The position numbers and the translations under genes are program-made. Positions 17,000-26,350 of a stretch of DNA of 64,000 nt are shown here, one piece after another (positions within the stretch are counted from its first letter, which is position 1; every line of letters starts with the position of its first letter). Where the stretch lies: NCBI GenBank assembly GCA_002358905.1, contig DEPT01000017.1, positions 1 through 64,000 on the forward strand, written 5' to 3'. The DNA comes from Akkermansiaceae bacterium UBA3385. Its GTDB lineage: Bacteria > Verrucomicrobiota > Verrucomicrobiia > Verrucomicrobiales > Akkermansiaceae. The notes beneath the pieces were generated by a model that made no database searches, was not told where the DNA came from, and saw only the letters and a list, made by a program, of their open reading frames with translations.

Positions 17000-17464
17000 T
17001 TATTCCTGGTTGCCCGGCATCATGTCCATGATGGGGCCCATGGCGTCCAGGAGCGACTGAGATCCGTAGGCGTTGCTCATGCAGATGCTGATGAATGAAT
17101 TCATGAAGGATGAGACGATTTGCTGAACTTCGGCCACGTTGATCAGACCTCGCAACTGGTTTTCCATCTCAACAGTCGGGCGCGGCATGGACTCCGCCTT
17201 TTTCTGCAGTTCTGCCATACGGGGTAACAACGTGGCTACCTGAGCCGCTGCCGCATCGGCGCTTGCCTTGTCTTTTACCGTTTCCAAACAGGTTGTCAGT
17301 TCCCTGAACATGTTGATTACATCGTTGGCTGTCTGGAGATATTCATCGGATGTGGGCTGAATCGCTTCATGGGGGGGGAGGTATGCTCCGCTGCCAAGGG
17401 AGATATCTGCTATGGCAATGGGCGCTGCTGCGGCAAGCAATGCGGTGAAGATGTGGGCTTTCAT
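17000..17464 (-). CDS. Small secreted helical protein
   Basis: A 154-residue protein read from the ATG at 17464. The frame extends to 17542, but that extension crosses the promoter at 17493-17521, so the shorter start with the signal peptide MKAHIFTALLAAAAPIAIA is preferred. The mature part is helical and ends in PIMDMMPGNQE. No known domain; it is a diverged paralogue of the downstream gene and is probably co-transcribed with it. Confidence 0.72.
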   Translation of the reverse strand: MKAHIFTALLAAAAPIAIADISLGSGAYLPPHEAIQPTSDEYLQTANDVINMFRELTTCLETVKDKASADAAAAQVATLLPRMAELQKKAESMPRPTVEMENQLRGLINVAEVQQIVSSFMNSFISICMSNAYGSQSLLDAMGPIMDMMPGNQE

Positions 17465-17492
17465 GCGATGTGACTTGTTGAATTGTGTTACT

Positions 17493-17521
17493 ATGTTACC
17501 CCTTGAGTATTCCCTTGTCAA
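17493..17521 (-). promoter_or_regulatory. Promoter of the paralogous secreted-protein pair
   Basis: On the minus strand TTGACA (17516-17521), 17 nt, TAACAT (17493-17498), about 28 nt before the chosen start. Confidence 0.65.
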
Positions 17522-17643
17522 TCCTCTTCTGGAGGTGTTCATGGCAGTGTGCGGTGATATTTATATCTGCCCCTTCAGTTGAACGAGCCTGAACATTGAG
17601 CTGCAGGGGGGCTGTCTGTTCTGGTTGCTGCCACACTAGTTTC

Positions 17644-17671
17644 TTGACCTTTCGGGCTTGAGTCGTAGAAT
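17644..17671 (+). promoter_or_regulatory. Predicted htpG promoter
   Basis: TTGACC (17644-17649), 16 nt, TAGAAT (17666-17671), 29 nt before the ATG. No heat-shock-type inverted repeat was seen next to it. Confidence 0.6.
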
Positions 17672-17700
17672 AAACGGCAAACTTTATTAAAAACGAAACT

Positions 17701-19542
17701 ATGGCAAATACGCATCAGTTCCAGACGGAGGTCCGGCAGCTGCTGGACATTGTGATTCACGCATTCTACAGTGACCGAGAGGTGTTTGTGCGCGAGCTTG
17801 TTTCCAATGCGTCCGATGCTTTGGAGAAGCTTCGCCTCAAGCAGCTGACGCAGACCGATATCTATGAGCCGGAGAGGGAGCTGCGCATCACCATTACTAC
17901 AGATGAGGACGCCGGTACGCTTACCATTGCCGATAGTGGTATCGGTATGACCCAGGATGAGGTAGTGGAATTTCTGGGCACTATTGCCCATTCCGGAACC
18001 AAGAAATTCCTGGAGGCAATGAAGGAGAGTCAAGGCGGTACGCAGGACCTTATCGGCCAGTTTGGTGTGGGGTTCTACAGTGTGTTCATGGCCGCAGATA
18101 AGGTGGAAGTGACCACTCGCTCCTGGCAGCCGGATGCCGCGCCTGTGCAGTGGGAGAGTGATGGGCAGGAAGGGTACACCCTTACCGAGGCCGCCGCTGA
18201 TACACCCCGCGGAACCAGCATCAAGATTTACCTGAAAGAAGATGCCAGGAACTTTGCCAAGGGGGATCACACTCGCTACATCCTCTCTAAATACAGCAAC
18301 TTTGTGGGCTTCCCCATTGATTTCAATGGCGAGCACCTGAACACAGTGCAGGCTATCTGGATGAAGAGCAAGAAGGATGTGACCGCCGAGGAATATGAGG
18401 GCTTCTACCAATTCATTGCTCACACGGAAAGCAAGCCGCTGAGCTATATGCACTTCAGTGCGGATGCCCCCATTGTGCTCAACTCTGTACTCTTTGTGCC
18501 GGAAGAGAATCCGGAGGCTATGGGGTTTGGCCGTTGTGAGCCCATGGTGTCACTCTACTGCCACAAGGTGCTTATTGACAGCAAGCCGGAGAAGCTTCTG
18601 CCCGAATGGCTTCGTTTCCTGGCTGGTGTAGTGGATAGTGAGGATCTTCCGCTTAATATCTCCCGCGAAATGCTGCAGGATAACTCTCTGCTGCGCAAGG
18701 TGTCGGGCATTATTACCAAGCGCTTCATCAAGCACCTGGAGGGTGTGGCTAAGAATGAAACAGAGACTTATGAGAAGTTCTGGCGTACATTCTCCCGCTA
18801 CATCAAGGAAGGTGTGGTGACAAGCTGGGAGCACAAGGATTCACTTGGTAAACTGCTGCGCTTTGAATCCACCTTTACCGAGCCGGGCAAACTGACCAGT
18901 TTCGAGGACTATGTGTCCCGCATGAAGGAAAACCAGAAAGATATCTATGTGTTGTACGGAGCCAGCCGCAGCCAGCTGGAAAATTCTCCGTATCTGGATG
19001 CTCTCAAGGCCCGGGGCTTCGAGGTCGGCTTCTTCACCGAAGGTGGTGACCAGTTCGTGGTGGAAAGTCTCATGAAGTTCGGGGAGAAGGAAATCAAATC
19101 CATTGACCGGGCCGGGTTGGAGCTGCCCCCGTTGGAAGCACAGCCGGACCAGCCCGGCCTGGATGATGCCGAGGCCGAAGGTCTTACCACATGGGTGAGC
19201 GATACATTCAAGGACCGTTTCAGTAAGGTGACCACAAGTGACCGTGTGACAAGCGCTCCTGCTATCGCCCTGCAGGGAGAGGGGGATATTTCTCCGGAAA
19301 TCAAGGCTTATCTTCGCGCCATGGGACAGGAAATTCCTGAGACTCATCCGGAAATAGCCTTTAATCCGCATAACCCCATCGTGATGAAACTGGCTTCTCT
19401 TCGCTCTAAGGATGAAGAGCTTGCCACGCTGCTGGCTGACCAGCTCATCAACACTGCTCTGTTACGCGCCGGCATGCTGGAAGACCCTGCGAAGCTTGCT
19501 GATAATTCCCAGGCTCTTCTGGAAAAATTGCTGAACAAGTAA
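17701..19542 (+). CDS. htpG: Molecular chaperone HtpG (Hsp90)
   Basis: A 613-residue cytoplasmic chaperone. The N-terminal ATPase has the GHKL motifs ELVSNASDALEKLR, IADSGIGMTQDEV, GTIAHSGTKKF and GQFGVGFYSVFMAADKV. The middle domain has DLPLNISREMLQDNSLLRKVSGIITKR, with the Arg that contacts ATP expected there. The C-terminal dimerisation part is shorter, as in many bacterial members. Transcribed alone, with its own promoter and a strong terminator. Confidence 0.97.
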   Translation: MANTHQFQTEVRQLLDIVIHAFYSDREVFVRELVSNASDALEKLRLKQLTQTDIYEPERELRITITTDEDAGTLTIADSGIGMTQDEVVEFLGTIAHSGTKKFLEAMKESQGGTQDLIGQFGVGFYSVFMAADKVEVTTRSWQPDAAPVQWESDGQEGYTLTEAAADTPRGTSIKIYLKEDARNFAKGDHTRYILSKYSNFVGFPIDFNGEHLNTVQAIWMKSKKDVTAEEYEGFYQFIAHTESKPLSYMHFSADAPIVLNSVLFVPEENPEAMGFGRCEPMVSLYCHKVLIDSKPEKLLPEWLRFLAGVVDSEDLPLNISREMLQDNSLLRKVSGIITKRFIKHLEGVAKNETETYEKFWRTFSRYIKEGVVTSWEHKDSLGKLLRFESTFTEPGKLTSFEDYVSRMKENQKDIYVLYGASRSQLENSPYLDALKARGFEVGFFTEGGDQFVVESLMKFGEKEIKSIDRAGLELPPLEAQPDQPGLDDAEAEGLTTWVSDTFKDRFSKVTTSDRVTSAPAIALQGEGDISPEIKAYLRAMGQEIPETHPEIAFNPHNPIVMKLASLRSKDEELATLLADQLINTALLRAGMLEDPAKLADNSQALLEKLLNK

Positions 19543-19561
19543 AGCATCCATGCTTTTATAT

Positions 19562-19606
19562 CGGAAGTTCCCCGGAATGATTCGTTCCGGGGAACTTCTG
19601 GTTTTA
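19562..19606 (+). terminator. Terminator of htpG
   Basis: Long stem with arms GGAAGTTCCCCGGAA and TTCCGGGGAACTTC separated by TGATTCG, then TTTT. Confidence 0.8.
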
Positions 19607-19727
19607 ACCGGAGCATTATGAGCCGTTTGAAAGGCAAAGAGAATATAGTGAGCCCTGAGTAGAACTGGAAATCCAAGTTCAAAATCGCCTTTCTCCATCC
19701 TCTAACCGGCTAAAATTGATTTTGGAC

Positions 19728-19757
19728 TTGTCAGGAGGGGGGCATTTGGTGTATAGT
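19728..19757 (+). promoter_or_regulatory. Predicted promoter of the ROK-like gene
   Basis: TTGTCA (19728-19733), 18 nt, TATAGT (19752-19757). It overlaps the TTG that would be the upstream start, which argues for the ATG at 19772. Confidence 0.55.
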
Positions 19758-19771
19758 TGCCCCGTAACGTT

Positions 19772-21169
19772 ATGAATATCCAACCGAAATTCACACCTGT
19801 ACTCGATCCGGCATTCGTGGCTCCTGTGCTCTGGACCAAGGCCTATGCCGAGAAAGTAGCCGCAACTCCTGGTTCTCATACAGTAGACCTTGCGCTGACC
19901 CGTCTTGATGGCACCTGCTTCCGCTGGAGCGGCAAGATTCTGCCCCAGGAAGGCGAAAATGTGGCCCTGAACAACCAGTACATTGAGCGTATTGTCAAGT
20001 TCCTGCTCTGGATGAAGGGTGGCTGCACTATTATGGTGGCTGGTGATGACCAGATTGCTGACATGCTGGCTGCTACATATTGCGCAGGTGGTGCCCGTGA
20101 GTTCGACTGGGATTTCATTGGTAAGAAGATTTATGACCAGCCGATTCAGGTGGTGAAGGTAGCTTCTGCCGCTGATCTGCCTGCAGAAAACAGCACCTCC
20201 GTGGCTCTGGGCCGCAACCTGGATGGCTACCGTATCGGTTTCGACCTGGGTGGTTCCGACCGCAAGTGCGCCGCCGTGGTGAACGGTGAGGTGGTGTTCT
20301 CTGAAGAAGTGGTATGGGATCCCTACCACCAGACCGACCCCATGTATCAGCTTGAGGGTGTGGATGATTCACTGCTGCGCGCTGCCAAGCACCTTCCCCA
20401 GGTGGACGCCATTGGTGGCTCCGCTGCCGGCGTGTACGTGAACAGTGAGCCCCGCGTGGGTTCCCTCTTCCGTGGTATTTCTCCTGAGGATTTCCAGAAT
20501 GTCATCCGTGGCATGTTCGGTACCCTGAAGGAGCGCTGGTCCGAGCGCATGGGTAAGGAAGTTCCCTTTGAAGTGGTGAATGACGGTGAGGTGACTGCTC
20601 TGGCTGGTGCCATGGGCATGAACGATGACGCCGTGCTGGGTATCGCCATGGGTACCTCCCTGGCTGCCGGTTACGTTGACCCCGAAGGTCACATTATGCC
20701 CTGGCTTAATGAGCTTGCTTTCGTTCCCGTGGATTACCAGGAGGACGGCGGTGTGGACGAATGGTCCAAGGATAAGGGGGTAGGCGCTATGTACTTCTCC
20801 CAGCAGGCTGTTGCCCGCCTGGCTCCCCGTGCCGGCTTTGAGTTTGGCTCCATGCCTTATCCGGAGCAGCTCAAGAAGGTGCAGGCCGCCATGGCTGAAG
20901 GCGATGACCGCGCCCGCAAGATTTACGAGACCATCGGTGTGGAGTTCGGCTATACCATCGCCTACTTCGCAGATTTCTACGATGTGCGTAACCTTCTGTT
21001 CCTTGGCCGCGTAGCCACGGGCGAAGGTGGTCAGATCATCATTGATAAGGCCAACGAGGTGCTGAAGGCTGAGTTCCCGCAGCTCAACATCACTCTCTGC
21101 GTGCCGGATGAAAAGACCAAGCGCCACGGCCAGGCTGTAGCTGCAGCCTCTCTGCCCAAGCTGGCTTGA
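19772..21169 (+). CDS. ROK/hexokinase-fold sugar kinase-like protein
   Basis: A 465-residue protein. The first ~150 residues are not recognised. The rest has the actin/hexokinase fold of the ROK group: IGFDLGGSDRKCAAVVNGEVV (phosphate-binding loop), VDAIGGSAAGVY, VNDGEVTALAGAMG (the VNDG motif carries the catalytic Asp), IAMGTSLAAGYVDPEG and a C-terminal helical region. It therefore probably phosphorylates a sugar or binds a sugar ligand. There is no helix-turn-helix, so it is not a ROK repressor. Substrate unknown. The ATG at 19772 is chosen over a TTG at 19757 because the latter lies inside the -10 box. Confidence 0.83.
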   Translation: MNIQPKFTPVLDPAFVAPVLWTKAYAEKVAATPGSHTVDLALTRLDGTCFRWSGKILPQEGENVALNNQYIERIVKFLLWMKGGCTIMVAGDDQIADMLAATYCAGGAREFDWDFIGKKIYDQPIQVVKVASAADLPAENSTSVALGRNLDGYRIGFDLGGSDRKCAAVVNGEVVFSEEVVWDPYHQTDPMYQLEGVDDSLLRAAKHLPQVDAIGGSAAGVYVNSEPRVGSLFRGISPEDFQNVIRGMFGTLKERWSERMGKEVPFEVVNDGEVTALAGAMGMNDDAVLGIAMGTSLAAGYVDPEGHIMPWLNELAFVPVDYQEDGGVDEWSKDKGVGAMYFSQQAVARLAPRAGFEFGSMPYPEQLKKVQAAMAEGDDRARKIYETIGVEFGYTIAYFADFYDVRNLLFLGRVATGEGGQIIIDKANEVLKAEFPQLNITLCVPDEKTKRHGQAVAAASLPKLA

Positions 21170-21187
21170 TTCTGCTTGATTTTTCAG

Positions 21188-21225
21188 GGGGCAGAGGAGG
21201 AGATACGTCTTCCTCTGCCCCTTTC
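21188..21225 (+). terminator. Terminator of the ROK-like gene
   Basis: GGGGCAGAGGA pairs with TCCTCTGCCCC, followed by TTTCT. Confidence 0.75.
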
Positions 21226-21265
21226 TCATTTCTGACTTTTCTCTTTCATTTTCCCGATACCTGAT

Positions 21266-23257
21266 ATGAGTGAACATTCTGAACTTTGGACATGTCCGCA
21301 ATGCGGCTCCCGGCAGGATATTGCCAGACTGGGCTTTTACACTGAAATCCAGTGTGCGCAGTGCGGCAGCTCGGCTCATGTGCACACGATGCTGGCCAAC
21401 TATAAGGTGGAATCCATATTGGGAATTGGCGGCATGAGCGTGGTGTTTCAGGCTCGGGATCTGGTGCTGGGGCGCCCCTTGGCTATCAAGGTGTTGAATG
21501 AGACATACCGCGACACGCCGGAACGCATAGCCGGCATTGGAAATGAATGTTCGCTCATGGCAAAAGTGCGCCATGATAATGTGGTTGCCGTGTATTCTGC
21601 CGGTTGGGCCCGTGGTCAGTTCTTCATTGCCATGGAGCTGGTGGATGGCCGGAACCTGGAGCTTATCGTGGATGAGCAGGGTGGATTGAAACCCATTGAG
21701 GCCATTGAAATTATCCGCCAGGTGGCAGAAGGACTTAAGGCGGCTCATGAGGCCGGAATCCTTCATCGGGATGTGAAACCCGGTAACGTGCTCATTTCGG
21801 CGGACGGACGTGCAAAGGTTCTGGATTTCGGCCTTTCTCTGGATGAGAAGAGCGGCGTGGATGAGAGTGATATCATCTGGGCAACTCCGTACTATGTGCC
21901 GCCGGAGACGCTTCGCCGCGAAGAAGAAAATGTGCAGTCCGATATCTACGCGCTGGGTATGACTCTGCGTAACTTATTGACGGGGAAGGCGAAATTGGTG
22001 GGAGATCCGCAGACAGTACCTGATATGCTGGTTGCCAAAAAGACCATGCCCATGTTGAAGCAGGAATGCCCGGAGCTGGATGCAGAGATTTGTCTTCTGG
22101 TGGATAGAATGACCGCGTTTGATGCCGCTGACCGCCCGGCAGATTATGAAGCTGTGCTTGCGCAGATTGCGGTTGTGCAGAATGGGCTCATGGAGGCAAC
22201 GGATCCAGCCGCTCGTGCCAGGCGCAAGAAGGAGAAGCTGATTACCATGGCTGGCGCTGCCGGTTGTGCTGTGCTGGGCGTGCTGGGCGGGCTTGCCGTC
22301 TCGTTCTCGACCCCTTCATCCCGTATTCAGGAAACCATCAGCGTAGGCGAATTGCAGTGGGCTGAGCGAGATGCCTATCAGGAGGCTGAGTCTCTTCTCA
22401 AATCCGGTGATTTGAAAAAGGCATCCGAGGTTTTGGGGGGGCTCACTGGGGAAACTTCAGAATCCACGGCCTCGGCTGTGGCTATTTTGTTGCGCACTGC
22501 TGTAGATGTGCTTGAAGGTAAGTCCTCGGCAAATGGTTATAACCGCTTCGCCGAAGTAGAGTCCCGCAGGAATACGGCTGCGCCGGCTGGTGGTGAATCT
22601 TTTGACAGGATGACAGCACTGGTGGCTGCCATCAAGCAAATGTCTGCCAATGCTTCTGATGCTGCCCATACTTTCGGAAATCCCTTGTTGAAGGCAGCTG
22701 CCCAGATTCTGATTGCTGATTCCTATGTCCATTCTGGTGATGAGTCCAAGGCGGAAGAATTGATTGTTCAGGCCTTAGCTTCGTTGCAAGCGGGTGAAGC
22801 AGCTGGCATGGTAGGGCATGTTGAGGAATACCGGAGAGCTGTGCCCCGACGGGCGGCTCGCATACGATTTGAGCGACTCAAGGATTTATTCCGTATCGGT
22901 AACTATGAATCTGCGGTGAAATCGGTGGCAGCCATGCCCGCTCAGAAGCTGGGCAAGACAGAACGGGAGACGCTGCTGGTTATGTCGGAAGCGGCTGCCA
23001 TCATGCAGGCGATTCACGAGAGCCTGAAAAAGCATAACCGCAGTGTGCAGCCAGGAATGAGTCCTGTTGATTTGCGTACGGCGGCTGCAGGTCTGGGGGC
23101 TACGGAGAAGGTGCCCAGGGAATTTTATTGTGTAGCCTTGATTCTCAGTGGCGATTTGGAAGCTGCCTTCCGGGAGAATCCACATGCTGCCGATGCTGAT
23201 AGCCAGGAGCCTTTTGCTGTGCTGATGCGTGATTGGAAGACCCGCTTGGGTATGTAG
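21266..23257 (+). CDS. Membrane-anchored Ser/Thr protein kinase with N-terminal zinc ribbon
   Basis: A 663-residue Hanks-type kinase. An N-terminal zinc ribbon (WTCPQCG and IQCAQCG) precedes the kinase domain: glycine loop LGIGGMSVVFQA, ATP-binding lysine in AIKVL (K75), catalytic loop HRDVKPGN (D169), DFG-type DFGLSL (D187), and ATPYYVPPE. A single membrane segment lies at about residues 326-348. The C-terminal 300 residues are helical and TPR-like in composition and would lie outside the membrane. This layout suits signalling from an envelope sensor. No phosphatase gene is adjacent. It converges with the HAD gene 2 nt away. Confidence 0.93.
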   Translation: MSEHSELWTCPQCGSRQDIARLGFYTEIQCAQCGSSAHVHTMLANYKVESILGIGGMSVVFQARDLVLGRPLAIKVLNETYRDTPERIAGIGNECSLMAKVRHDNVVAVYSAGWARGQFFIAMELVDGRNLELIVDEQGGLKPIEAIEIIRQVAEGLKAAHEAGILHRDVKPGNVLISADGRAKVLDFGLSLDEKSGVDESDIIWATPYYVPPETLRREEENVQSDIYALGMTLRNLLTGKAKLVGDPQTVPDMLVAKKTMPMLKQECPELDAEICLLVDRMTAFDAADRPADYEAVLAQIAVVQNGLMEATDPAARARRKKEKLITMAGAAGCAVLGVLGGLAVSFSTPSSRIQETISVGELQWAERDAYQEAESLLKSGDLKKASEVLGGLTGETSESTASAVAILLRTAVDVLEGKSSANGYNRFAEVESRRNTAAPAGGESFDRMTALVAAIKQMSANASDAAHTFGNPLLKAAAQILIADSYVHSGDESKAEELIVQALASLQAGEAAGMVGHVEEYRRAVPRRAARIRFERLKDLFRIGNYESAVKSVAAMPAQKLGKTERETLLVMSEAAAIMQAIHESLKKHNRSVQPGMSPVDLRTAAAGLGATEKVPREFYCVALILSGDLEAAFRENPHAADADSQEPFAVLMRDWKTRLGM

Positions 23258-23259
23258 AC

Positions 23260-23940
23260 TCATGCCCCCAGCAAACAGCCAAGGGTAAAAGACCAGGGAT
23301 GAATCCCTTTCTCCGGCGTCAGAATTTCGGCTCCGGGTACGCGGGCTGCAAAGTTGCTCTTCGGATTGACCAGTACGGCCTTGTTGCAAATAGAAAGCAT
23401 GGGCAGGTCTGCGGCGCTGTCCGTGTAGCCGATGTCGGCGTGTGTAATGCCGATAACCGCCAGCCTAACCAGTTTGTTTTCTCCTTTATTGTTGCCGGGC
23501 TGGGGAATGGACGGCATGAGCGGAACTCTGGCACCAAGGGCTGTTGGCGTGCCGATGGTATGGGTGAATCCCAAGGCCTTACCCACCAGCTGGGTCCACC
23601 AATCAGGGGAAGCTGAGCAGAGAACCGTGGTGTCTCCTGCGGCCTGGTGGGCACGCAGTCTCTCTATGACCGGGGGATATAGGATTTGCAGGATTTCCTG
23701 CTGCACAAAGGCTTCGCATTCTTTTTGCAGTGCTTCGCGGCTCATGCCCCAGGCGTATGCCAGGAAGGCTCGCTTCATTCGCTGGGTGTTGATGATATGC
23801 AGCCCCCTCAGCGCACCCATGGGCAGCAGCCACAGCAAATAAAGCCTGCGCCAGCCGTGCCGCCGCAGAATCCAGCGTGCAAAGCGCAACTGCGAATCCC
23901 CTGCAAACAGGGTGCCGTCCATGTCGAAAAGTGCTGTCAT
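23260..23940 (-). CDS. HAD-superfamily (HAD-IB type) phosphatase
   Basis: A 226-residue hydrolase with the four HAD motifs: FDMDGT (nucleophile D6, acid/base D8), VLCSASPDWW, a conserved Lys in NKGENKLVRL, and YTDSAADLPML. The helical cap between motifs I and II is that of subclass IB (SerB/PSPase-like). The substrate is unknown; phosphoserine or a lipid phosphate are possible. It is the last gene of a five-gene minus-strand operon and starts 1 nt after the rhomboid stop. Confidence 0.87.
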   Translation of the reverse strand: MTALFDMDGTLFAGDSQLRFARWILRRHGWRRLYLLWLLPMGALRGLHIINTQRMKRAFLAYAWGMSREALQKECEAFVQQEILQILYPPVIERLRAHQAAGDTTVLCSASPDWWTQLVGKALGFTHTIGTPTALGARVPLMPSIPQPGNNKGENKLVRLAVIGITHADIGYTDSAADLPMLSICNKAVLVNPKSNFAARVPGAEILTPEKGIHPWSFTLGCLLGA

Positions 23941-23941
23941 A

Positions 23942-24676
23942 TCAGCGATAACGGTTCATGATGCGGAATTTCCATACCATCATGATAATGGCGCCCATGA
24001 TGATGCCTCCCAGGTGGCCGGCTTCGCCGCCGGCATTACTGAAATTGAAGAGAATGGTGGCGGCGGCAATGCCGATGATGATGACGGCAAAGGTTCGCAG
24101 GCGCAGGGTAACTGGTGGGAACAGCAGGGATATCTGCACGTCCGGGTACATGAATGCACAGGCAACCATGACCCCGTAGATAGCAGCAGAGGCACCAACG
24201 AGAGGAATCATTTCCCAGCACTGCACATGCCCCTCGTAGCCGGCAAAATGCGCCAGTTGGTTGCAGATGTATTCGTTTTGAGGAATGTCGGGCAGGGAGG
24301 TATAGAGATTAATGCCGGCAAGCAGTGAGGAGAACAGGGCACCTGCCACGCCGCAGACAAGATAGAAGAGCAGGAAGCGCCGCGGGCCCATGGCGTTTTC
24401 CACGGCCGGGCCAAAGAAGTACAATGCCCACATGTTGAACAGAATGTGCCCGAAATTTGCATGCACGAACTGGTAGGTGACAAGGCGCCAGAGCTGCCCT
24501 TCCAGGAAACAGGTGAACCAGGAATAGGCACAGGTGATTTCGAAGACGGATGTTTTGGGGGCCTGTGGGAAGGGAATTCCCAGAAGTGCCTCTTTCTGTA
24601 CCATGATTCCTACAATGAATACCACCACGTTGATGATGATAAGGGCTGTGGTAACGCTGAGTTTACGATCGGTCAT
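23942..24676 (-). CDS. Rhomboid-family intramembrane serine protease
   Basis: A 244-residue polytopic protein with six or more membrane helices. The first loop has WRLVTYQFVHANFGHILFNMWALYFFG, containing the H-x3-H-x3-N pattern. The catalytic Ser is S163 in LVGASAAIYG (the usual GxSG reads GASA) and the partner His is H221 in AGHLGG. It cleaves membrane proteins within the bilayer. No substrate is evident. It lies 59 nt downstream of the DtxR-type regulator. Confidence 0.93.
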   Translation of the reverse strand: MTDRKLSVTTALIIINVVVFIVGIMVQKEALLGIPFPQAPKTSVFEITCAYSWFTCFLEGQLWRLVTYQFVHANFGHILFNMWALYFFGPAVENAMGPRRFLLFYLVCGVAGALFSSLLAGINLYTSLPDIPQNEYICNQLAHFAGYEGHVQCWEMIPLVGASAAIYGVMVACAFMYPDVQISLLFPPVTLRLRTFAVIIIGIAAATILFNFSNAGGEAGHLGGIIMGAIIMMVWKFRIMNRYR

Positions 24677-24735
24677 GACTGGGTATTATGATGCGGTCTG
24701 ACGTTGATTTGTTCAATGCCTGCTTTGTATTTGAT

Positions 24736-25119
24736 TCAGGGCTGGCTGAGCTTTGCCCCCATATCATCAATCTCCTCAAAGGTCAGAATGTGCTCAATAC
24801 TGCATGCGGCAATTTCTGCACGTTCCGGCGTGAGTCCTGCTATTTCGACCAGGAAACGCTGCAGGATACTGTGGGAGTGGATGACTCTGTCTGCATATTG
24901 CTTTCCTTTTTCCGTGAGGCTGATGGGGGCGTAGCGGCGGTAGGAGATGAGACCTTCCTCTGCTAATTGGTGCACAGCTGCAGTCACGCTCGGTTTTTTT
25001 ACGTTGAGCATGGCCGCAACATCGCTCACCTGAGCCTTGCCGTTTTCCCGGCACAGGTGCCCGATGGCTTCCAGATAGTCCTCTGCACTTCGGCTGAGTC
25101 TGGTGAATTTGGTGCTCAT
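24736..25119 (-). CDS. DtxR/MntR-family metal-dependent regulator
   Basis: A 127-residue repressor-like protein: winged helix (RSAEDYLEAIGHL, VSDVAAMLNVKKPSVTAAVHQLAEEGLI, YAPISLTEKGKQYA) then the metal-binding/dimerisation helices (HSILQRFLVEI, AEIAACSIEHIL). It lacks the C-terminal SH3-like domain, as MntR does, so Mn(II) or Fe(II) control is likely. It overlaps the methyltransferase gene by 4 nt. No metal transporter gene is in the window, so its targets are elsewhere. Confidence 0.9.
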   Translation of the reverse strand: MSTKFTRLSRSAEDYLEAIGHLCRENGKAQVSDVAAMLNVKKPSVTAAVHQLAEEGLISYRRYAPISLTEKGKQYADRVIHSHSILQRFLVEIAGLTPERAEIAACSIEHILTFEEIDDMGAKLSQP

Positions 25120-26339
25120 GCTTTCTTTTTACGGAGTGTTGCCACGCACTCCAGATGCTTGGTCTGCGGGAATAAATCGAACGGTTGGACTTCAACTACT
25201 TCATAACCGGCTTTGTCGAATTCTGCCAGGTCGCGGATTTGCGTTGCCGGATTGCATGATACGTAGACCACCCGGGCAGGGCCAAAGGCGAAAAGTTGGT
25301 TCAGAAAAGCCATGTCGCAGCCTTTGCGGGGTGGGTCAATGACCACGGCACTTTCCTCTGCGGGGAAATCAACCTGTTCAAAGATGGCTTCTGCACTGGC
25401 TGCCAGGAAACTGGCGTGTGCGATGCCGTTGCTGCGAGCATTGGCGCGAGCCCAGTCTGCACTGGTTTCGCTTACCTCCACCCCAAGAACCTTCTCGAAA
25501 TGCGGAGCCAGGGTAAGGGCAAACAGACCGCTGCCGCAATAGGCGTCTACCAGGTACCGTGCACCTTCTGCGCAGGCCTGTCGTGCCACATAACCAGTGA
25601 AGGCGGGGAGAATGTACGGATTGTTCTGGAAGAAGTCGCCTGCCAGGAAATTGAACGTGAGGGAGCCTACTTTTTCCGTGCAGACAGCGTTGTTATTGGT
25701 AATGACGCTGCCTTCGCTGACGCGCATGAGCAAGGTGGCGCCGCGCTTATACTGGGCAGCCGCCTGTTGCACGGATTTGCGGACGATGGGCAGGGCTTCA
25801 TTCAGCTCGGCCATGGCAATGGGGCATTGCTTTACATCGCAAACTTCTGTGCGGGAACCCGTTCGGAGAAAACCGATATTTCCCATTTTCGCATCTTTCG
25901 GCTTGTGAAAGTGCGGCGTTATTTTGCTGCGGTAGCCGTAAATCTGCGGAGATGCGATTGCTGGCTGCACCGGCAGCTCCAGCCCGGCTTGCAGCCGCAG
26001 CAGGTCGGCAACCTGTGCGGTTTTCCACTCCAGCTGGGCCTGGTATTCCAAGTGCTGGTACTGGCAGCCACCGCAGTATCCGTATACAGGGCAGAGAGGC
26101 TGGACACGCTGGGGAGAGGGAATAAGAACTTCTACCAGGTCTGCCATGGAGCAGTTCTTTTCGTTGCGGTACACTCGGGCGCGTACACGTTCACCGGGCA
26201 GGGTGTAGGGCACAAAGACCACCCAGTTGTCTACGCGGCCTACGCCGTGTCCCTGGTTGGAAAGATTATCGATGGTGAGCTCAATCTCCTGGTGGTAGGC
26301 AAAGGGCTCGGGTACAAACTTGCGGGGAGGTGTGTTCAT
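25116..26339 (-). CDS. 23S rRNA (uracil-C5)-methyltransferase, RumA/TrmA family
   Basis: A 407-residue SAM-dependent RNA methyltransferase. An N-terminal TRAM domain (IELTIDNLSNQGHGVGRVDNWVVFVP) binds RNA. Iron-sulfur cysteines appear as CPVYGYCGGCQYQH with a later Cys (EVCDVKQCP). The catalytic domain has FFQNNPYILPAF, LVDAYCGSGLFALTLA (SAM site), VIDPPRKGCD, and the catalytic Cys in VYVSCNPATQ. Which uridine it targets (rlmD- or rlmC-like) cannot be told from sequence alone. It follows the lipoprotein gene by 11 nt. Confidence 0.92.
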   Translation of the reverse strand: MNTPPRKFVPEPFAYHQEIELTIDNLSNQGHGVGRVDNWVVFVPYTLPGERVRARVYRNEKNCSMADLVEVLIPSPQRVQPLCPVYGYCGGCQYQHLEYQAQLEWKTAQVADLLRLQAGLELPVQPAIASPQIYGYRSKITPHFHKPKDAKMGNIGFLRTGSRTEVCDVKQCPIAMAELNEALPIVRKSVQQAAAQYKRGATLLMRVSEGSVITNNNAVCTEKVGSLTFNFLAGDFFQNNPYILPAFTGYVARQACAEGARYLVDAYCGSGLFALTLAPHFEKVLGVEVSETSADWARANARSNGIAHASFLAASAEAIFEQVDFPAEESAVVIDPPRKGCDMAFLNQLFAFGPARVVYVSCNPATQIRDLAEFDKAGYEVVEVQPFDLFPQTKHLECVATLRKKKA

Positions 26340-26350
26340 GGCGGGCTTTT

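Noticed and set aside
20369..21766. A 465-codon minus-strand frame
   Set aside because: It is antisense to the ROK-like and kinase genes and crosses their terminator; no family features.
23942..24676. Rhomboid protease as a rhombosortase for surface proteins
   Set aside because: The sorting tail in this window is PEP-CTERM, which goes with exosortase; no GlyGly-CTERM protein was seen.
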